The translations under genes were made by a program, and so were the position numbers. 64,000 nt of DNA from Deltaproteobacteria bacterium (GTDB lineage Bacteria > Myxococcota_A > Polyangia > JAAYKL01): contig JAFGXQ010000052.1 in assembly GCA_016936575.1 (NCBI GenBank), positions 1-64,000 of the forward strand. Direction: 5' to 3'. The notes under the pieces were generated by a model, which did not search any database, was not told the origin of the DNA, and saw only the letters and a program-made list of their open reading frames with translations. Positions 37,349 through 46,820 of this stretch are shown in pieces. The number at the start of each line of letters is the position of its first letter. Positions within the stretch are counted from its first letter, which is position 1.

Positions 37349-38476
37349 CTATTGTTTCGCCATCAGCGAAAGCACCAATTCTGCCACCCGCTCGGCGACG
37401 CCGGGGGTTCCCATTTGCGAGGCAACTTGCGCGAGTTCTTTTTTCTGACGGCGGGTCTCCGAAGGCGTCACCAACCGGTGGACCTGTTGATATAGCGTAC
37501 CGGGGGTTACATGATCTTGAAGCAATTCCGGCACGACCAGCCTCCCGGCAATCCAGTTGGGCAGTCCGATGTACGGAATATGCAGCAATTTCGTTCCGAG
37601 CCAATAGTTCACCGCGTTCATCTTATACACAGTGACCATGGGCACACCGGCCAGCGCAACTTCTAACGTTACCGTTCCGGATGCCGCCACCGCCGCATCA
37701 CAGGCAGGCAGCAAATGCGTCACCGGTTCATGCCAGCACAAACACCCCAACGACCGCGCCTTCTGACACCACGGGTCGTCCGGCGACAATCCGTACGGGG
37801 CGAACACCGGCACCATTCTGTCTTTCAGCAATCGCACACCGGCCGATATCATCGCTTCGCCGTGATAGGAGATTTCAGATTTCCGCGACCCGGGCAACAA
37901 GGCGACGACGTTGGCGCCTTCCGGGGCATGCAGCTTCCTCCGCACCATATGACGCGACGGTGCTTCAGACGCGTCCAGCAACGGATGACCCACAAACGAT
38001 GCCCGCACCCCGGCGGCATCGTACAACGCTTTTTCGAAAGCGAATCCCAGCGCCACCCAATCTGTGCGCGCTCGAAGCAACCCCAGTCGATCTTTTCGCC
38101 AGGCCCATATTTTCGGACCCATGTACTGAAGCACCGGAATACCATCCGCTTTTAACGCCCGTGCCAGCCGCAGATTCACTTCCGGACAATCCACCAGAAT
38201 CGCTGCCGCAATCAAGTGCCGACGACACTGCTGACGCAGCTCCGTCCACGCGGACGCCCACCGGGGAAGCGACTTCAGTGAGTCCACCGGACCCAGCGCA
38301 GATAATCGGGAAATATGTTCAGTCAGCACCACGCCGGCGTCTCGCATGGCATCCCCGCCAATGCCGATAAACGCGGCATCGGGTATTTTTTGATACAATG
38401 CGGTAACAACCTTCGCGGCAATCCAGTCGCCGGAAGGCTCGCCGGCCACCACAACAAATGTCGGTCCGTCAGTCAT
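37349..38476 (-). CDS. lpxB: Lipid-A-disaccharide synthase
   Basis: A GT19 enzyme that joins UDP-2,3-diacylglucosamine and lipid X to make the lipid A disaccharide on the inner membrane. It has VVAGEPSGDW, IGIGGDAMRDAG, YMGPKIWAWRKDR, GHPLLD and LLPGSRKSEI. I start it at ATG 38476, eight bases after AGGA; a TTG two codons earlier is also open. Its presence supports an LPS-bearing outer membrane. Confidence 0.96.
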   Translation of the reverse strand: MTDGPTFVVVAGEPSGDWIAAKVVTALYQKIPDAAFIGIGGDAMRDAGVVLTEHISRLSALGPVDSLKSLPRWASAWTELRQQCRRHLIAAAILVDCPEVNLRLARALKADGIPVLQYMGPKIWAWRKDRLGLLRARTDWVALGFAFEKALYDAAGVRASFVGHPLLDASEAPSRHMVRRKLHAPEGANVVALLPGSRKSEISYHGEAMISAGVRLLKDRMVPVFAPYGLSPDDPWCQKARSLGCLCWHEPVTHLLPACDAAVAASGTVTLEVALAGVPMVTVYKMNAVNYWLGTKLLHIPYIGLPNWIAGRLVVPELLQDHVTPGTLYQQVHRLVTPSETRRQKKELAQVASQMGTPGVAERVAELVLSLMAKQ

Positions 38477-38540
38477 CGACAAATCCTACATCAATCATTT
38501 TGGGATTGCCAGCAGGGGATTCGCCCTTTACAAGGGAGGA

Positions 38541-39026
38541 GTGAAGCATCGAAACAAACGACACCGGGGGCCTGTATCCTCGCTTTCCACCGAGCTGACC
38601 GCCGCCATGCGGGATATGGGCGACTCCGCGCGCTATATTCACCCCGAAATCTGGGCGCGCTGGTTCCAGATTGCCGGAGAACAGCTATATATGAAGACCT
38701 TTCCCCGCATGTATAAAAACCGCATCCTCACCATCGGCGTCAGCAACTCATCGTGGATGCAGGAGCTGAGTTTCATGCGCAACCAGCTGATTGACCGCCT
38801 CGATGAAACCATCGGTCCGGGCGCGGTCACCGAGATTCGCTTTGTTCTCGATACCAGTGTGGGAAAAAACCGAATTGTGCAGCCCATAGTGGCTCCCAAA
38901 CCGCTTCCGCAGGCCGACCCCGAACGGCTATCGAAAGAGCTGCTGGATGCCGCAAACAAAATCGATGATCCGGAACTGTCCGACCTGGTAAAACGCGCCG
39001 CCAGCCGGTACACCAACAAAAAATAA
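38541..39026 (+). CDS. DUF721/DciA-like protein
   Basis: 161 aa, with the family pattern ARWFQIAGEQLYMKTFPRMYKNRILTI then SNSSWMQELSFMRNQLIDRL. DUF721 includes DciA, the helicase-loading factor of bacteria lacking DnaC/DnaI. The C-terminal third is variable and charged. The GTG start follows GGGAGGA with almost no spacing, so the true start may be elsewhere (for example the in-frame ATG at 38607). Divergent from lpxB. Confidence 0.75.
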   Translation: MKHRNKRHRGPVSSLSTELTAAMRDMGDSARYIHPEIWARWFQIAGEQLYMKTFPRMYKNRILTIGVSNSSWMQELSFMRNQLIDRLDETIGPGAVTEIRFVLDTSVGKNRIVQPIVAPKPLPQADPERLSKELLDAANKIDDPELSDLVKRAASRYTNKK

Positions 39027-39046
39027 TATTTACGTGATTGACTCGG

Positions 39047-41167
39047 TTAGTCGTCGAAGTCTTCGATGTCCACGTCTTCGAGGTCGTCATCATCGTCGTC
39101 AATGGTGACGTCTTCTTCCACCACCGTGACTTCCTCTGTTTTTTCATCAACTTCAACGGTCTTCTTCGGTGCGCTGTCAACACCGATGTCGGCGATAATC
39201 TGCGAAGCCGCTGTAAGCGTCTGTGCGGCTTTGGCGGCCAATTCCTCATTGCGCGCCAGATTGTCCCGCGTGCCTTCCAACTCTGCCTCAAGCTCCTCAA
39301 TCTTCTTGTCGCGATCGGCCACATCCGCGTCCAATCCGTCGCCCCGCGCTTCTGATGCATCGAGCGCTTTTTTCGTTTCTTCCAATTCAGAGGTGGTTGC
39401 GTCGAGCGACAATTTTGTGTCGGTCAACTCGCCATGGGTTGTTTCGAGCTCTTTTTCAGTGTTGTCGAGTTTTCCCTGCAAATCTTCAATTTCGGCTTTA
39501 GCGTTTTTCAGACTGTCCTCGGTCTCATCGAGCGTGGTCTGCAAATCGCTGAGTTTTTCCTCTTTATCGTACAGCTTCGATTTGTAATCGCTCAATTCGC
39601 GGGCATGCTCTTCAGTCAACTCTGAAATCCTGCCTTCGAACTCTTCGGTGTTGGCCGCCAGCGCGTTTTCCTTTTCGGTGGTCAGCTTCTCTGTCAGCTC
39701 CTGCTGTTCGCCTTCATGCTTCAGCCGCTGTTCAGTCAGTTCATGCTCCAGCTTCTGTTCCGCCGCTTCTTTCAACTCACTCGCCTGTTCTTCCAGGGCC
39801 GCATTCTTCTCTTCGGTCAGCCTGACAGTCAGCTCATCAAGCGCCTCTTTCTTCTCGGTCTCTTTTTCTTCCGCCAACTCTGACAGCGCGGCTTCTTTCT
39901 CCTGACCCAAACGCTCAATGTCGTCTTTGCGCCCCTGCCGTTCCGCATCGAGTTCCTGTTCCAGCTTGCTGATTTTTTCTTTTTGAGAATCGATGCGCCC
40001 CTGCAGGTCTTCCGATTTCTTGGTCAGCACCTCTTTGTCAGTAGATAGATTGTCTGCCTTCTCTTGCAGGTCATGATTGGCCAACTCCACCGAGATGATC
40101 TTCTGATCCAAATCCGCCTGAGAACGCTCCAACTCCGTAACCCGTTCCTGCTTTTCGAGCAGTCCTTTTTCCTTCGCGTTCAATTTATCTTTCAAGTCGA
40201 GCAAGTCCCGATCTTTTTTATTCAGCAGCTCTCGCAGCTCCAACGTTTCCCGAGCGCCCCCGCTCGATTTGGTCGCACTTCGCGTCGCCGCTTCTTTGGC
40301 TGATTCGAGCTCTTTCTGAAGCGCATCCAATTTTTCGGAAAGTTCAGTGTTGGCCTTCTTCAATGAATCCAATTCCTCGGAAGATGCCGCCGATTCAGCG
40401 GACATCGACACCGCCGGCGCGCTTTCCTCGACAATCTCTTCGGTAACGGAATGCGGCTCAACGGTCACATCCTCGTTCCCTTCGTCGTCATCAATGATCA
40501 CTTCATCATCGTCGCCATCCTCTGCCATCACCTCTTCCTCATCGTCCGCGATCACCTCATCATCGTCATCTTCCACCACCACTTCGTCATCATCATCATC
40601 ATCATTGTCATCATCGTCAATCACCACCTCGTCGTCATCGTCGTCGTCTTCATCTGCCACCACAACCTCCTCCACCTCCCCCATCTCCACATCATCCATC
40701 TCTTCGATTTCCATGTCGTCCATGTCATCCATGTCGAAATCTTCAAGATCATCCATCTCTTCCAAAAAGGGTTCTTCCCCACCGTTCGTATCTATATCCC
40801 CGAGCAAATTATTGATTTTCGAAATAACGACATCGGCATCAAACGGTTTCAACAGATACTCATCCGCGCGATCTTTTAATTTTTTATGTTTCTCGAACGT
40901 TTCTTCCGTCGCCTCCGAAGACACCAGAATTAGTGGTATTTCCCGGGTGGAATCATTCTTGCGCAGTTTTCGGCAAATCGAAAAGCCGCTGGTTTTGGGC
41001 AATTCAATGCTGAGATAAATCAATGCCGGCGAATTGGCATCTGCATAACCGAGGCCTTCCGCCGCATCGGTAATCACTTTCACCTCGTAACCCTTGGGTC
41101 CGTATTCAGAATTCAGAATATTGGCATAATTCTCATCAGGTTCGAATGCGAGGATGGTTTTTGACAT
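39047..41167 (-). CDS. FrzS/AglZ-like pseudo-receiver with acidic region and long coiled coil
   Basis: 706 aa after GAAGGAGATAAAG. Residues 1-122 are a receiver-like domain (ILAFEPDENYANIL, then ICRKLRKND, then ADEYLLKPFDAD). The usual phospho-acceptor Asp is Ser53 in YLSIELPKTSG, so it is a pseudo-receiver; the switch Lys is kept. Residues about 130-250 are almost entirely Asp/Glu/Val. Residues about 265-645 are a heptad-patterned coiled coil rich in Glu/Lys/Leu. The protein ends in a second acidic tail. Myxococcus FrzS and AglZ have this receiver plus coiled-coil plan and act in cell polarity and motility. That role here is inferred from architecture. Confidence 0.75.
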   Translation of the reverse strand: MSKTILAFEPDENYANILNSEYGPKGYEVKVITDAAEGLGYADANSPALIYLSIELPKTSGFSICRKLRKNDSTREIPLILVSSEATEETFEKHKKLKDRADEYLLKPFDADVVISKINNLLGDIDTNGGEEPFLEEMDDLEDFDMDDMDDMEIEEMDDVEMGEVEEVVVADEDDDDDDEVVIDDDDNDDDDDDEVVVEDDDDEVIADDEEEVMAEDGDDDEVIIDDDEGNEDVTVEPHSVTEEIVEESAPAVSMSAESAASSEELDSLKKANTELSEKLDALQKELESAKEAATRSATKSSGGARETLELRELLNKKDRDLLDLKDKLNAKEKGLLEKQERVTELERSQADLDQKIISVELANHDLQEKADNLSTDKEVLTKKSEDLQGRIDSQKEKISKLEQELDAERQGRKDDIERLGQEKEAALSELAEEKETEKKEALDELTVRLTEEKNAALEEQASELKEAAEQKLEHELTEQRLKHEGEQQELTEKLTTEKENALAANTEEFEGRISELTEEHARELSDYKSKLYDKEEKLSDLQTTLDETEDSLKNAKAEIEDLQGKLDNTEKELETTHGELTDTKLSLDATTSELEETKKALDASEARGDGLDADVADRDKKIEELEAELEGTRDNLARNEELAAKAAQTLTAASQIIADIGVDSAPKKTVEVDEKTEEVTVVEEDVTIDDDDDDLEDVDIEDFDD

Positions 41168-41345
41168 CTTTATCTCCTTCTCAAATCACAATTCAGCCGC
41201 TCTTTTTTCATTCCCAATCGTACAATTGTAGCCGAACTTCAACGGAATTCTACCTGAAATACGAAGAAATGTCACATCGTAAGCAACGAAAATCATTCAA
41301 CTTCACAATTTCCAGACTTTTGCTGAAGACCGTTCGACCGTTTCC

Positions 41346-42110
41346 TCAGAAATACAAACAAAATACGCCGTTGCCGCCCAGCAGCACGCCCATCCCGCCT
41401 TCGTACTTTCCGGCAAAGGCGAAAAGTCCGCCATATCCGAGCACGCCCACCGACAACCACTTATTCGGACGCAACGTGAATTCGATTCCCACATCGGCGG
41501 TCAACCCGTTATTTTCCTCCACGGCTCGCCCCACCACCAGTGCGGTATTTTTCACCACCATACTTCCGATACGGGTTTGAAAATTCACCAGCATTCTTCT
41601 CCATATCGGAACCCCGTACTTCACAGAGCCGAGCAGTCGAAACACCGGAACGGTATCGGTATCCCAATACTTTCGTCCCTGGGCACGCATCAGCTCCGGT
41701 GAATATCGGTACCGTTTTGAATAACCGGAAAATGTCACGTTCAACCAGCTGAAGGTGAATCCGAGCTTCAACCCCGAAATTTTCAATCCCGTTGTCCAGC
41801 CCATCTCCAGTCCACTTCCCTTGTACGAAATCATTCGCCCCACAGACGCCACCGCGCCGTCCGGATTGATATCGCTCCAGTCGTACGAAACTTCCTCCTG
41901 CGCCACCGAAGATACAAAACTCCGTTCAATCTCCACCGCGCGCAGAATAACCCGTGCGGCCCCCAAATGCGGTTCCAGATAGAACGCCGCAATCTTTCCG
42001 GCAAATGCGGTTTGAGGCACGAACACACCGAACCCGATTGCCGCCAGTACACAATAGAAAAGGTGGCGGTGCGAATTTCGTATCCGACTCTCGGGTTGAA
42101 ACAAACGCAT
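41346..42110 (-). CDS. Secreted, probable outer-membrane protein next to exbBD
   Basis: 254 aa from ATG 42110. The signal peptide ends QTAFAG. The rest is rich in alternating strands and Gly/aromatic residues, and ends in FCLYF with a terminal Phe, as outer-membrane barrels often do. It starts four bases after the exbD stop, so it is the third gene of an exbB-exbD unit and may be the outer-membrane partner of that energy-coupling pair. No family recognised. Confidence 0.65.
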   Translation of the reverse strand: MRLFQPESRIRNSHRHLFYCVLAAIGFGVFVPQTAFAGKIAAFYLEPHLGAARVILRAVEIERSFVSSVAQEEVSYDWSDINPDGAVASVGRMISYKGSGLEMGWTTGLKISGLKLGFTFSWLNVTFSGYSKRYRYSPELMRAQGRKYWDTDTVPVFRLLGSVKYGVPIWRRMLVNFQTRIGSMVVKNTALVVGRAVEENNGLTADVGIEFTLRPNKWLSVGVLGYGGLFAFAGKYEGGMGVLLGGNGVFCLYF

Positions 42111-42114
42111 AGGG

Positions 42115-42543
42115 TTATTCGGTGTCTCCCCCCGCAGGCGCGTCCACAGCAATCGCCAGCTTCGAATACCCCACCCGCTTGGCCATATCCATCACCGACA
42201 CCACATTGCCGTGCTTCGCTCCTTTATCGGCCTTCACAATCACCACGGCGGCTTTCCCCGATTTGGAAAGTCGTTTTTTCAAATAGGTTTCCAGCTTTTT
42301 CAGAGTCACCACTTCGTTTTCCACTTTCATGGTGCCGTCTTTCTTTATCGCAACCGTGATATCCTTGTCTTTGGGAAACATCTCCTGAGAGGAGGCCTTG
42401 GGCAAATCAATGTCGATGTTGGGGTTCTTCACATAGGTCGCAGTCAGCAAAAAGAAAATCAGCAACAGAAACACCACATCGACCAACGGGGTGACCTCCA
42501 GCGTGGCAATGGCGCGATTCTTTTTATCGGACGTAAATTTCAT
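42115..42543 (-). CDS. exbD: ExbD/TolR-family biopolymer transport protein
   Basis: 142 aa with one TM segment bearing the key Asp: EVTPLVDVVFLLLIFFLLT. The periplasmic part (about 45-140) has the usual TVAIKKDGTM and VVIVKADKGAKHGNVV pattern. The start overlaps the exbB stop by four bases (ATGA). With ExbB it forms a proton-driven motor of the ExbBD/TolQR type. Which system it powers cannot be told; TonB is not in the window. Confidence 0.92.
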   Translation of the reverse strand: MKFTSDKKNRAIATLEVTPLVDVVFLLLIFFLLTATYVKNPNIDIDLPKASSQEMFPKDKDITVAIKKDGTMKVENEVVTLKKLETYLKKRLSKSGKAAVVIVKADKGAKHGNVVSVMDMAKRVGYSKLAIAVDAPAGGDTE

Positions 42544-43187
42544 GAAGATTTTTTCTCCGCCGATGCCGCCACCGGGCGCAGTAAATCGAGCAAAGACATA
42601 GAGCCCTCCTCCATTTGCATGGAACGCCGCAGGCTCTTGGATTGCAGATATCGATACCCGACAAACGCAATAATGGCCACGCTCAACCCGGCGGCGGTGG
42701 TGATCAATGCCTGCCAGATACCGCCGGCCAGCTGGGCCGGATCCACTACGCCGCTGCTGGCGGTTCCCACAACCTTTTTAAACACTTTAATCATACCGGT
42801 AACCGTACCCAGCAAACCGAGCAGCGGCTCCACGCTGGCGGTGGTTCCCATGGCCTCGATAAACTTATCCATTCGCGTCACTTCCTGTCGCCCGGTCTCC
42901 TCAAACCGTTCCTTGATTTCCTGCCGGGTGCCGTCCCGTGCATCAATTCCCGCCTGAAGAACACGCCCGGTCGGGCTGTTGCTCGACAAACACAAATCCC
43001 GCGCCTTGGAAAACTCTTTTTTGGATACCAGCTCCAACACCGATTGAATCAGCCCGGAAGGTACGATTTTGGACTGACGAAGCGACCACATCCGCTCCAG
43101 AAAAATCGCCAGGGCAATCACCGAGCCCAGGGCGATGGGAATCATTACCACGCCGCCGTTTTTTAAAAACTCAAATGCTTCTTTCAT
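42540..43187 (-). CDS. exbB: ExbB/TolQ/MotA-family proton channel protein
   Basis: 215 aa, three TM segments: about 13-31, then about 108-130, then about 146-170. It has LERMWSLRQSKI after TM1, EPLLGLLGTVTGMIKVF before the second and GIWQALITTAAGLSVAIIAF for the third, all as in ExbB/TolQ. GGAGATGA precedes the ATG. First gene of the unit with exbD and the outer-membrane-like gene. Confidence 0.93.
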   Translation of the reverse strand: MKEAFEFLKNGGVVMIPIALGSVIALAIFLERMWSLRQSKIVPSGLIQSVLELVSKKEFSKARDLCLSSNSPTGRVLQAGIDARDGTRQEIKERFEETGRQEVTRMDKFIEAMGTTASVEPLLGLLGTVTGMIKVFKKVVGTASSGVVDPAQLAGGIWQALITTAAGLSVAIIAFVGYRYLQSKSLRRSMQMEEGSMSLLDLLRPVAASAEKKSS

Positions 43188-43285
43188 TTCATCTCCAAAA
43201 CTGTATCCTGACTACAGTTACCAAACTTGGAATTTTATCGATTGTCAAAGTTTCTTTACAAAAAAGCGCAACCCGAAACGCCAAA

Positions 43286-44173
43286 ATGAATCAGAAACGC
43301 TCAAAAAAAATCAAGAACACCGCCATATACTACAGCGTTCGCGCCGCCATGCGACTGGTGGGGCAAACCCCCGGTTTCGCAGTTCCGTACACCGCCAGAT
43401 GGCTGGGAGGGATCGCATACCTGGTTGCGCGCAGAGAACGACAAATCGCCATATCACAACTCTCTGCACACACCGCGCTTCGGGGGCATCCCCGATTGGC
43501 GAAACAAGTCACTCGGGGGGTATTCAATCACCTGTCAGAAAGCGTGATCGAGCTGTGCCGGCTCATCGTGCATCCCAACAACCGACCCCAGGTTTTTATT
43601 CCGCAGCGTTCACGGTGTGCCCTGAACGAAGCGCTTTCACTGAATAAAGGGGTTATTTTCATCACCGGACATATCGGCAACTGGGAACTGATGGCTATCC
43701 ATCTGGCGGATTTGGGGTTTCCCATTCACACCATGGCCAGGGCCAGCTACGACAATCGCTTCACCCGGCTGATTCAACGGGAACGCGAAAGGTTCGGTGT
43801 GCATGCCATCTATCGCGGGCAACCCGGCGTCACCGCAAAAATGGTGCGTGCGTTAAAGCAGGGGCAGATTCTGGGGGTGTTGATAGACCAGGACACCAGC
43901 GTGAACAGTGTGTTTGTTCCGTTTTTCAATGAAGACGCCAACACGCCGAGCGGCGCCGCGGCATTCGCCATTCGCACCCAAACCCCAGTGGTATTGGGCA
44001 CCATCAAACGAAAACGGACCGGCGCCCATCGCATCGATATTGAGCAGGTGCAACTGCCCGATGACGTCACCGAGGCCACTGCGCTGCTCACCCGAAAACT
44101 CGAGGAGCGTATCCGCAAGCAAATGAGCCAATGGGTATGGTTTCATCAAAGATGGAAAACGAAACAACCATGA
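43286..44173 (+). CDS. Lysophospholipid/lipid A acyltransferase (LpxL/HtrB family)
   Basis: 295 aa. It has the family's H-x4-E in GHIGNWELM, then FPIHTMARASYDNRF, GQILGVLIDQDTSVNSVFVPFF and a C-terminal WVWFHQRWKT. These enzymes add secondary acyl chains to lipid A, or acylate related lipids. ATG 43286 gives the usual length; there is no clear Shine-Dalgarno and the frame is open further upstream. It is divergent from exbB. Confidence 0.9.
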   Translation: MNQKRSKKIKNTAIYYSVRAAMRLVGQTPGFAVPYTARWLGGIAYLVARRERQIAISQLSAHTALRGHPRLAKQVTRGVFNHLSESVIELCRLIVHPNNRPQVFIPQRSRCALNEALSLNKGVIFITGHIGNWELMAIHLADLGFPIHTMARASYDNRFTRLIQRERERFGVHAIYRGQPGVTAKMVRALKQGQILGVLIDQDTSVNSVFVPFFNEDANTPSGAAAFAIRTQTPVVLGTIKRKRTGAHRIDIEQVQLPDDVTEATALLTRKLEERIRKQMSQWVWFHQRWKTKQP

Positions 44174-44721
44174 GTCGCAGCGAACGGCTTCAACACGAAA
44201 TCACCGCAAGATTGCAACGCGCCATGGAAAACAGTGCGTTGACCGTTGCCGAACAGCTGCAGCAATGTCTGGAAAGCCCCGACTGTCCATCGCTTCGGCA
44301 TCTACATGAACAAATCAGCGCAGAAGCCGCATTGCTGGTCGTGCACGGCGATGGGCCGACCTCGCTGCTGCAGTCGCTGCTGCATTTACAGCTCGCTCCG
44401 CTTTGCCCCATGGCCGCAGAAGTGCATGTCTGTTCGTTGCTCGAAACCCAGCGCGATGAATTCACGCACCGACTGGTTATGCAAAGCCCGATTTTCGTTC
44501 ACCAGAAAACCCTGTACGCCGCCCCGGTGGGCGAACTCGACGAACCGACGCTGCAGCAATTCTGTGATCGCATTTTAAAACAGGTGAAAGACCGAAAAAT
44601 CAAAACCGTTCATCTGTACATGAACAGTCTCACGGCACCGGACAATCCATCCAGCCGCTGGCAGACGCTCCTCAAGGAAGAACTGGCCGCCCTGCGTATT
44701 CACTTGACGATTGAACGGTAG
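44170..44721 (+). CDS. Hypothetical protein coupled to the acyltransferase gene
   Basis: 183 aa. ATG 44170 overlaps the acyltransferase stop by four bases (ATGA), so the two are co-translated. The protein is soluble, helical and rich in Gln/Leu (EITARLQRAMENSALTVAEQ). Its end has strand-helix pattern (KIKTVHLYMNSLTAPDNPSS). I recognise no family. Confidence 0.65.
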   Translation: MSRSERLQHEITARLQRAMENSALTVAEQLQQCLESPDCPSLRHLHEQISAEAALLVVHGDGPTSLLQSLLHLQLAPLCPMAAEVHVCSLLETQRDEFTHRLVMQSPIFVHQKTLYAAPVGELDEPTLQQFCDRILKQVKDRKIKTVHLYMNSLTAPDNPSSRWQTLLKEELAALRIHLTIER

Positions 44722-44778
44722 CCGTATCTCGCGTACCGACAGGCGGGTTATCGCTTGATTCTTTTTTTCAGCGTTTTC

Positions 44779-45468
44779 TCACGAAAGCAGCGCCGCAAAC
44801 TCAGCGAAGGTGCTCGCCAGCCAGTCCGGCCCGGCCGCGCGCAGATCGGCTTCCGCTGCGAACCCCTGCAGCAACGCCACCGAACGCACTCCCGCGGCTT
44901 TCGCCACTTCCACGTCGGGAATTCCGTCGCCCACCATCAGTGTACGCGCCGGTGTCGCATGCAGCGCAGACAGAATGCGAAACACGCCCTCGGGATGCGG
45001 CTTATGATGCGGAACATTATCGGCATGCAGCACCGCCGCGAAATAATCGGCCAGCCCGAAATGATCCAAAAACCGTAGCGTGGGAACGCCCGGTTTGTTG
45101 GTGAATATCGCGAGGGTAATCGACGTGTTCTGCAAAAATTCGCGCACCCCGGGATACAGCGTGGTCAGCGCGCTCTCGTTCTGTGCGTAAAACGCCATGA
45201 GGTCGGCGAAAAAACGTTCCAGCAGCTCGGGGGCATTCGCTTCGTCCGAAATCCCCTTCGCCCGCAGTTCATCGGTTCTTCCCCGCAGTGCCCGCAACGC
45301 CAGCATTTTTGCCCCGTTGCCCACAAATCGCTTTACTTCTTCGACGGAATACGGCGACAGCCCCCAGGCATTGAGGGTGTGATTCAGATTGGCGCAGATA
45401 TCGGGTGCGGTATCCGCCAATGTGCCGTCTAAATCAAAAATGATTGCATCTACGTTTGCAATAGACAT
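44779..45468 (-). CDS. gph: HAD-superfamily phosphatase, phosphoglycolate phosphatase-like
   Basis: 229 aa. HAD motifs: IIFDLDGTLADT (nucleophile Asp), LAIFTNKPGVP (motif II) and KPHPE with MVGDGIPDVEVAKAAG (motifs III and IV). The cap domain is helical (about 20-85). Gph dephosphorylates 2-phosphoglycolate, a DNA-repair by-product, but many HAD relatives look alike, so the symbol is tentative. Confidence 0.85.
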   Translation of the reverse strand: MSIANVDAIIFDLDGTLADTAPDICANLNHTLNAWGLSPYSVEEVKRFVGNGAKMLALRALRGRTDELRAKGISDEANAPELLERFFADLMAFYAQNESALTTLYPGVREFLQNTSITLAIFTNKPGVPTLRFLDHFGLADYFAAVLHADNVPHHKPHPEGVFRILSALHATPARTLMVGDGIPDVEVAKAAGVRSVALLQGFAAEADLRAAGPDWLASTFAEFAALLS

Positions 45469-45533
45469 GTCTTACGCATACCTGAAATTCCACCGGTTGC
45501 GAAGGGCGTTGGATTGAAATTCCGCGTTGGGGC

Positions 45534-46604
45534 TTATTTTTCACCAGGCCGATGGCGGTTTCGTTCTTCGTAAAGCCAGTCCTTGGTAAATACGCCCATG
45601 CGTCCCGGCCCGTCAGAAAGCTGCCATTGATCATCGATAAAAATCGCAGGAAACCACTTGTAGTGCGCCACCCAGGCCACCCAGCTTACTCCCAGTTTTG
45701 TGACAAACGCCTTAAACGGCGCGCCATAGCTGGTGACCGTGCCGTCCACCACTTCGTCCGCGCCCTCTTCGTAGCCCCACTCGCTCATAAACACCGCCTG
45801 ATGTCGGCACGCGGTTTCAATCTCCTCCACCAGATGAGGCAACGCCCAGTGCATGGGATACATATGCGCCGCGTACATCACATTGGTTCCGTCAATGGGG
45901 TCCAGCGCGGCAAGCCCCACATTCTGGCACCAGTTGGGCGTTCCCACCAGCACCACATTTCGCGGCGCGGCCTCGCGCACAATGTTGTACCACGACTGCA
46001 TGTGCCCTTTCAGCTCACCGGCCCAGTCGCCGTCGTTGATGGGTTCGTTGTACAGTTCGTACAGCACATTCGAATCATCGGCGAATCGGGGCGCCATGTC
46101 GCGCCAGAACTGCGCAGTGCTTTCCACATGGGCGGTTGTCGTATCGATATAATGCCAGTCAATAATGACATACAATCCTCTGGCGGTGGCGTAGTCCACC
46201 AACGGTCGGAGAAGAGTATCGTAATATTCGGTGCTGCCCGGGGTGTACCGAATGGGACTGAGCACATCGGAATCAACCGGATACACGGGAAATCGAATCA
46301 CCGTCGGGTGCCACCCGATCGAGTTTCCGGCGGTATCGGTTTTATCGGTCAACCGGTCAATCAGCGGAATCACGCCCCCGTCCAGTTGCTCCTGTGACCC
46401 GATATCAATCGTCGCCACCCCCCGCAAAATCACCTCATTGCCGTCTTCATCCACCAGGCGCCGCCCGTCCGCCCGCAACCAGGGCAGCGCGCCGCGTCGG
46501 TTCGGTTCAGTCATTTCATCTGCATTCATATCACTTTCCATTTTCCACTCGAACGTTCTGTCTCTTTCTCGCCGGTCTTCAGGGACATGAGGTTTCCCGA
46601 ACAC
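45534..46604 (-). CDS. GH5-family glycoside hydrolase without a signal peptide
   Basis: 356 aa as read from 46604. The fold is GH5: LRGVATIDIGS, IRFPVYP, YVIIDWHYID, then VLYELYNEPIND (acid/base Glu187) and FMSEWGYE (nucleophile Glu275), so probably an endo-beta-1,4-glucanase or mannanase. No start choice (46604, or ATG 46541 or 46529) yields a hydrophobic signal peptide; the first 35 residues are charged. Unlike the GH8 and CBM6-type neighbours it has no linker or lipobox. It may be intracellular, exported by another route, or misread at its 5' end. Confidence 0.88.
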   Translation of the reverse strand: MFGKPHVPEDRRERDRTFEWKMESDMNADEMTEPNRRGALPWLRADGRRLVDEDGNEVILRGVATIDIGSQEQLDGGVIPLIDRLTDKTDTAGNSIGWHPTVIRFPVYPVDSDVLSPIRYTPGSTEYYDTLLRPLVDYATARGLYVIIDWHYIDTTTAHVESTAQFWRDMAPRFADDSNVLYELYNEPINDGDWAGELKGHMQSWYNIVREAAPRNVVLVGTPNWCQNVGLAALDPIDGTNVMYAAHMYPMHWALPHLVEEIETACRHQAVFMSEWGYEEGADEVVDGTVTSYGAPFKAFVTKLGVSWVAWVAHYKWFPAIFIDDQWQLSDGPGRMGVFTKDWLYEERNRHRPGEK

Positions 46605-46820
46605 GAAGTCAGCAAAACGCTTTTATTCGTACCATAAATCGAATCGAAAACATAGTGCGCCTGGGGAGACCGGCAGAACGACACGGAGGGGGGTTACGTT
46701 GCCCGTTCAGTGATACAGAAATGGTGTATTTTTGAAACAGTATTCGCCGGAATGGGAATAAATATGCTATAACATCTACAACACCGGCCCAAACCAACGC
46801 TGGATGGTGGAGGCGAATGA

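Noticed and set aside
40347-41018. Ser-rich plus-strand frame opposite the coiled-coil protein
   Set aside because: Poly-Ser is the complement of GAT/GAC/GAA runs coding the acidic region.
43320-44170. Minus-strand frames opposite the acyltransferase gene
   Set aside because: They are broken short shadows; the plus-strand gene has complete LpxL-type motifs.
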